The position numbers and the translations under genes were made by a program. A DNA stretch of 36,847 nucleotides from Bacteroidota bacterium. Lineage in GTDB: Bacteria > Bacteroidota > Bacteroidia > M30B66. The notes under the pieces are model-generated. The model was not told the DNA's origin and made no database searches. It saw only the letters and a list, made by a program, of their open reading frames with translations. The stretch spans positions 1 to 36,847 of the forward strand of contig JAIXYK010000038.1 of assembly GCA_027490225.1 (NCBI GenBank), in the 5' to 3' direction. Below, in pieces: positions 33,401-36,847 of this stretch; positions within the stretch are counted from its first letter, which is position 1, and every line of letters begins with the position of its first letter.

Positions 33401-36400
33401 ACAAGACATTTCAAACATCCCAAATTATGCAATCTTAAGGCTTACTTCAGGCGCAGCAGTAACAAAAAATCTTCTGGGAAATACAGTAGCTAACTTATTG
33501 ACAATAGATCTTAACAATACCCTAAATCTAGCAACATATACATTAGATTTGAACTCAGCGGTAGGAGGTTCTTGTATAACTAATTCTGGTACAATTAATA
33601 GCGCAACTTATGGTTCAGGTACAATAAGATTGATTGGTTCGTCAGTGCTTTCTTCATTTGTAACTGGCGGCATTGGAGCGAATAGGTTTAATATGGTAGT
33701 TGCTACTACAGGAGGTGTTACAATGTCTGGTAGCACTAGTGTAGCTGGCTTAACAATTAATGCTTCAACGTCTTTGGCCTTAGGAAATCAAACAATACAA
33801 ATAGGTACTACATATACCAATAACGGAGCAATCAATGGTGGAACTGGAACCGGCAGATTATTATTTGACGGAACGAGTGCTCAAAATCTAACAATAGGCA
33901 CCATTCTTACAAATAATCTCAATCGATTGGAGGTAAGCAATTCAGCAGGATTGACTATTGATGCGCCGATTTCTCTAACTGCAACAACTGGTGCATTAAC
34001 TTTGACCAATGGTATTGTTACGACAACTTCAGCTAATATTATTACAATTACAAATGTAGCCACAACAGCTGTTTCTGGAGGTTCTTCATCATCTTATGTT
34101 AGTGGACCTATGAGAATAACACTTCAAACAAGTTTATCTTCAGGTTCAACTTATAGATTTCCAATTGGAAAAAGTAGTTTTAATATGTTTGAGTTGGTTA
34201 ATCCAATTACAAATGCAGGACTCTCGGCTGTTATTCAGGCAGAAGTATTTGATGGAAACACAGGCGGTTCAGCCGGGGCTGGTTTTTCTGCAATTAATTC
34301 CGATAATTATTGGTCATCTTCTGTAATAAGTAATAGTGCATCTATCACAACTGTAGGACAGGTTAGAATAACCGAAAGTGGATTGTCTGCTTCAAACGCT
34401 ATTGGTAACGCAACTACGTTATCAGGTATTTATAATTTTCTTGGAGGGGCAAGTATTTCAACAACTATTACTTCCTCAGTAAATAGTCCAAATGCATTAG
34501 GTTTTTATGTTATTGGAACTGTTGGAAACCTTTGTGGAAATTACACTGTTGGGACTGGAGAAAATTTCCCTTCTATAACTAATGTATTTGCTGCTTTAAA
34601 TTCTATTTCAGTTACATGTGATGTTATTTTTGAAATGACCACAAATTATAACGGAACAAGTGGTGAATCCTTCCCTCTAACTTTAAATACCATAAATTAT
34701 GTTGGAGGGCCCTGGACTTCTACTGTCAGACCAGCTTTAGGTGTAACTAATAGAATCACAAGTGGAGATCCGGGTGGAGGGGCTGTATTAATAACTTTTA
34801 ATGGAGCCTCAAGAGTTACATTTGATGGAAGACCTGGTGGTTTGGGGACTTCAAGACAATGGACAATCAGAAATACCAGGACAACAAGTGTAATTGGTGG
34901 AACTATTATATATCAAAACGAATCATCAAATAATAACTTACAATGGTGTATAGTAGAAGGGGGGGCAGCATCCTCTTCCACAGGAATGATAGCAATTTCA
35001 AGCACAACTTTAGGTCCTAATGGAAATGATTTTATTTCTATCAACAACAATCAGTTGCGGAATATATCTGGTGCTAATCCAGCCAATATTATTTATGCAG
35101 CAGGCTCAGGCATAGCTGGAAGAGAAAATAATGATAACAGTATTTTAAACAATGAGATAAGTAATTTTACAAATTATGGAGTTTTTACCTCAGCCACTGG
35201 AAATGGAAATAATTGGCTAATTAATAACAACAGTTTCTTCTGCACTTTCACGGGTACAACAGGTCAAACTGCAGTATGGTTAAATTCACCAAACTTTGGT
35301 AATCATCAAATCAGCAATAATTTTGTTGGAGGAACTGCTGCAAATTGCGGAGGAACAGCTTGGACAAATTCAAACGGGGGAATTGCTGGATTAATTCTTA
35401 ACAATGGAAATGCACTTTCTTCGGTAAACAATAATACTATACAAAACTTAAGTTTAACTTCGATTAGCTCTACAAATTTTTGGATATCATTAGCTCAAGG
35501 AAATACCGAAGCCATTGGAAATATAGTTGGTCATCCTACTACAACAAATAGTATAAATTCCAACGAACAAACAATTATTGGAATTAGAGTTGCTTCTTCT
35601 GGAACCACTAATGTGGAAGATAATGTAATAGCTAACATAACAAGCACAAATACAACAACTACAGCTACATTCTTTGGAATTAACTGTGGAACAGCAGGTT
35701 CTTTCAATATTGATAACAACCAAATCTACAATCTGAGTTCGGTTAGCACGAATACTGCAAATCCAAGAATTGTTGCTATTGGTCCAGGGGCAACAGGCTC
35801 TACAACTCAAACAATTACAAGGAACATAATTTATAACTTAAGTTCATCTGCAAATGCCGCTGTAAGTTTAATTGGTATTCAGTTTACAGGTTCTTCCACT
35901 TTATCAAATAATAATGTTAACCGAAATTTTATTCATAGTTTCAACCTAACTGGCGGAAACGTGGGAGCTTCAATAAATGGAATTCAAGTGAATGGTGGTT
36001 CTTCATTAATAGCAAATAATGTAATTCGACTTGGGTTAAATATCGCTGGAACATCTGTAAACAATACCAACGGTTGTATTATTAATGGACTAGACCAAAC
36101 CAGCACCACAGCCGGAAATTTATTTTACCATAATACCGTATTTATTGGAGGTTCCGTTGCATCAACTGCAAATACTTTTGCATTTAGGCGCTCTGCTGCT
36201 TCGGGAGTTTTAACAGTTAAAAATAACATATTTGCAAATATTAGAGCTAATTCAAGTACAGGAAGAAACTTTGCCATTAGTTACAATACCACAACTGGGG
36301 TTAATTCGGATTACAACATTTTATGGACAAATAGCGCTACCGGCTCAGCTATTGGCTCTGTTAACAATGGAACAACAGCATTAAATACTTATCAAGCATA

Positions 36401-36847
36401 TCGTTTTAGTTTGACTGGACAAGAGTTGAATTCTGGTGCTGGAACTCCAAATTTTAGTGCAGCTTCAAGCGACATTACTGCAACTCCATTATTAGCGAGT
36501 ATTTTAAATGTTGTTACTCCTTCGCCTGCAGAATCTAATGGCGATGCTAGCGTAATTTCATCTGTTGCGAATGATTATTCAGGAGCTGCTCGGGCAGGGT
36601 TATCACCTAGCGATATTGGAGCCTTTGCAAATAATATATCAACAGTTGATATTGTTCCACCATCAATTGTTTACACACCTCTAATAAATACTTCTTCAAA
36701 TGTTAATTATCCTTTAAATTCGGTAATAATTACCGATAATGGTTCGGGAATGCCAACAACCGGAGCTTTGGTACCAAGAATATGGTATAGACGTTCTGCA
36801 CCAACAGCCGGAACTTGGGCAAGTACAGAAGGAACATGGAATGGAAC
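30402..36847 (+). CDS. Giant repetitive surface protein, N-terminal 2148 codons (3' end outside window)
   Basis: The frame is open from the ATG at 30402 to the window edge without a stop. A signal peptide lies near residues 16-37 (FLLFLSISGVKSFAQ). Residues about 38-220 look like a DOMON/CBM9-type sandwich (VNGTVAAGEYGTHTDG, then YMTWNATNLYIGVTGA). From about 240 on the protein is Thr/Ala/Gly/Asn-rich with repeated strands such as GNLTVSAGTLADGGFQITGN. This points to a right-handed beta-helix. Later parts contain YVSGPMRITL...YRFPIGKS, a piece common in Bacteroidota surface proteins, and parallel-beta-helix-like Asn ladders (WLINNNSFF, NIDNNQIYNLSS). A T9SS sorting domain is expected beyond the window. 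Probable role: adhesin or S-layer-like surface fibre, by inference. Confidence 0.85.
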   Translation, partial: MKKKYTERTDINFYNWKNVIAFLLFLSISGVKSFAQYNTPTVNGTVAAGEYGTHTDGQNQQTNGGQVWYMTWNATNLYIGVTGANLAEGAVAYFDIDVLAPIDGGTTAANGTSIGNAYDGTNFANLPFKADLVVYFKSGYREIRTRTGSNTWSAPITTFGTYSESGTSRELSIPWTSFPGGAVPPTVRFSWFGYLTSAGGSVYGTVPTANAGGSIGTGARYERYFKVDNTTNGAAVKPFNRDCYVFNSTVSNNAFGTINVWDFTMNTAGLQISRGTTGGNWTINGTLLINAGTVFFGSPAVGPFGTSTVANVTVNSGAALDMDQTNQALTVTGNFFTSGIFSMSQQIGGDLNIAGNFTHSTGGNVNATGTRARLINFNGTTAQTISNLPAGTNLSFVTISNTTSTVTHNLGATTIANTLTLNQGAKLALTTAGSLTVNAGANFDINGTTAATTFTATAPATCTVTGTMTRNNAAAVITSTAATLSFSATTGTYNHAVNGSVIPTATWNATSTCNITGVTTTNPTGVTGIFGNFLWNNVGQTSATGAISGAMTVAGNLSVLAGTLLMPTFQITGNASGTVNISNGATLQVGNGATALTFPTLFPFANITLGASSNVIYGCTVAQNVLGGISYGNLTVQGASIKTATAAITVNGNLTVSAGTLADGGFQITGNATGTLSLAAATTLNLGSTVAATTFPSNFLYANISLNITSTVVYNSNVAQTISGLPDYGNLSTSATAAVTKSFGANVTVLGNFVNGVNNTTAFGLFRINLSGTWTNSGTINANSSPTNTGINLVGATPITFTIGTYTGPSVSNFTVAKNAGVAVTLGAILTTFNLNVNSGVLIDNVSQITGNAAGSLNVLNGATLQIGNGATATQFPLNYTTANINLAAGSTVIYGANVAQNISSAPSSYHHLTTQANSVKTALGALTINGNINIVTGTLADGGFQITGNATGTLTVSGGANGFLSLGSASSATVFPTGFVNANIILNSGSTVRYNSNLAQDISNIPNYAILRLTSGAAVTKNLLGNTVANLLTIDLNNTLNLATYTLDLNSAVGGSCITNSGTINSATYGSGTIRLIGSSVLSSFVTGGIGANRFNMVVATTGGVTMSGSTSVAGLTINASTSLALGNQTIQIGTTYTNNGAINGGTGTGRLLFDGTSAQNLTIGTILTNNLNRLEVSNSAGLTIDAPISLTATTGALTLTNGIVTTTSANIITITNVATTAVSGGSSSSYVSGPMRITLQTSLSSGSTYRFPIGKSSFNMFELVNPITNAGLSAVIQAEVFDGNTGGSAGAGFSAINSDNYWSSSVISNSASITTVGQVRITESGLSASNAIGNATTLSGIYNFLGGASISTTITSSVNSPNALGFYVIGTVGNLCGNYTVGTGENFPSITNVFAALNSISVTCDVIFEMTTNYNGTSGESFPLTLNTINYVGGPWTSTVRPALGVTNRITSGDPGGGAVLITFNGASRVTFDGRPGGLGTSRQWTIRNTRTTSVIGGTIIYQNESSNNNLQWCIVEGGAASSSTGMIAISSTTLGPNGNDFISINNNQLRNISGANPANIIYAAGSGIAGRENNDNSILNNEISNFTNYGVFTSATGNGNNWLINNNSFFCTFTGTTGQTAVWLNSPNFGNHQISNNFVGGTAANCGGTAWTNSNGGIAGLILNNGNALSSVNNNTIQNLSLTSISSTNFWISLAQGNTEAIGNIVGHPTTTNSINSNEQTIIGIRVASSGTTNVEDNVIANITSTNTTTTATFFGINCGTAGSFNIDNNQIYNLSSVSTNTANPRIVAIGPGATGSTTQTITRNIIYNLSSSANAAVSLIGIQFTGSSTLSNNNVNRNFIHSFNLTGGNVGASINGIQVNGGSSLIANNVIRLGLNIAGTSVNNTNGCIINGLDQTSTTAGNLFYHNTVFIGGSVASTANTFAFRRSAASGVLTVKNNIFANIRANSSTGRNFAISYNTTTGVNSDYNILWTNSATGSAIGSVNNGTTALNTYQAYRFSLTGQELNSGAGTPNFSAASSDITATPLLASILNVVTPSPAESNGDASVISSVANDYSGAARAGLSPSDIGAFANNISTVDIVPPSIVYTPLINTSSNVNYPLNSVIITDNGSGMPTTGALVPRIWYRRSAPTAGTWASTEGTWNG
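32046..32640 (+). repeat. Internal repeat block 1 (A1+B1) of the giant surface protein
   Basis: Two related units of about 97 residues start at FQITGNASGT (32106) and FQITGNATGT (32397), each preceded by AxTVxGNLxVxAGTL. Unit A carries GATLQVGNGATA and VIYGCTVAQN. Unit B carries VVYNSNVAQTISGLPDYGNL and AAVTKSFGAN. Confidence 0.75.
32880..33477 (+). repeat. Internal repeat block 2 (A2+B2), copy of block 1
   Basis: SQITGNAAGS (32940) and FQITGNATGT (33234) repeat block 1 in the same order at offsets of 834 and 837 bases. A2 has GATLQIGNGATA and VIYGANVAQN. B2 has VRYNSNLAQDISNIPNYAIL and AAVTKNLLGN. The two blocks are separated by about 240 bases of different sequence. Confidence 0.75.

Noticed and set aside
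32046-33477. Periodic repeats considered as a CRISPR array
   Set aside because: The repeats are long, divergent at the DNA level and in one coding frame. There are no short identical repeats with unique spacers anywhere in the window.
35490-35810. 106-codon Cys/Ser-rich minus-strand ORF
   Set aside because: It is antisense to the giant surface protein, whose open frame and repeats are clear. Cys/Ser richness comes from Thr/Ala codons on the other strand.

Overview
The window is AT-rich chromosomal DNA of a Bacteroidota bacterium. The signs are a gliding/type IX secretion (T9SS) type B C-terminal domain, secreted proteins with signal peptides ending in Ala-Gln, family promoters of the TTTG...TAnnTTTG type, few Shine-Dalgarno sequences, DUF2130 and DUF4349 proteins, and a chromosomal subclass B1 metallo-beta-lactamase. 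I cannot place it below phylum level with confidence.

Layout. Positions 1-2237 hold the end of an outer-membrane barrel gene, a convergent M23/LysM cell-wall peptidase and a YkgJ-type cysteine-cluster protein. A 1016-residue ABCG-like half transporter with extra N-terminal modules follows (2295-5345). Facing it is a four-gene minus-strand operon (7718 to 5354) encoding a lipoprotein, a small exported protein, a SiaB-type kinase and a SiaC-type phosphoprotein. It has a good Bacteroidota promoter at 7745-7775. Divergent from it is a 1478-residue exported protein of unknown function. Housekeeping genes plsY and clpS and a tRNA-Arg(ACG) with its terminator occupy 12464-13657.

Positions 13.7-23.4 kb look accessory: a small lipoprotein, DUF2130, a membrane protein, a B1 metallo-beta-lactamase flanked by palindromic repeat elements, a HutD-family protein, an LRR protein, a DUF4349 lipoprotein, GNAT, GT2 and SAM-methyltransferase genes, and a 1.1-kb gene-poor stretch that may hold a decayed gene. 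From 23.4 kb come a T9SS-secreted PA14/Ig-like protein, lysA, dnaE with an apparently intact PHP exonuclease site, and the first 2148 codons of a giant repetitive surface protein that runs off the window.

The best candidate for an under-described system is the lipoprotein/exported protein/SiaB/SiaC operon. It pairs a partner-switching kinase and phosphoprotein, known from c-di-GMP control in Pseudomonas, with two envelope proteins and has no diguanylate cyclase nearby. Several annotated starts were moved from TTG/GTG codons to internal ATGs that give clean signal peptides or fit the promoter.
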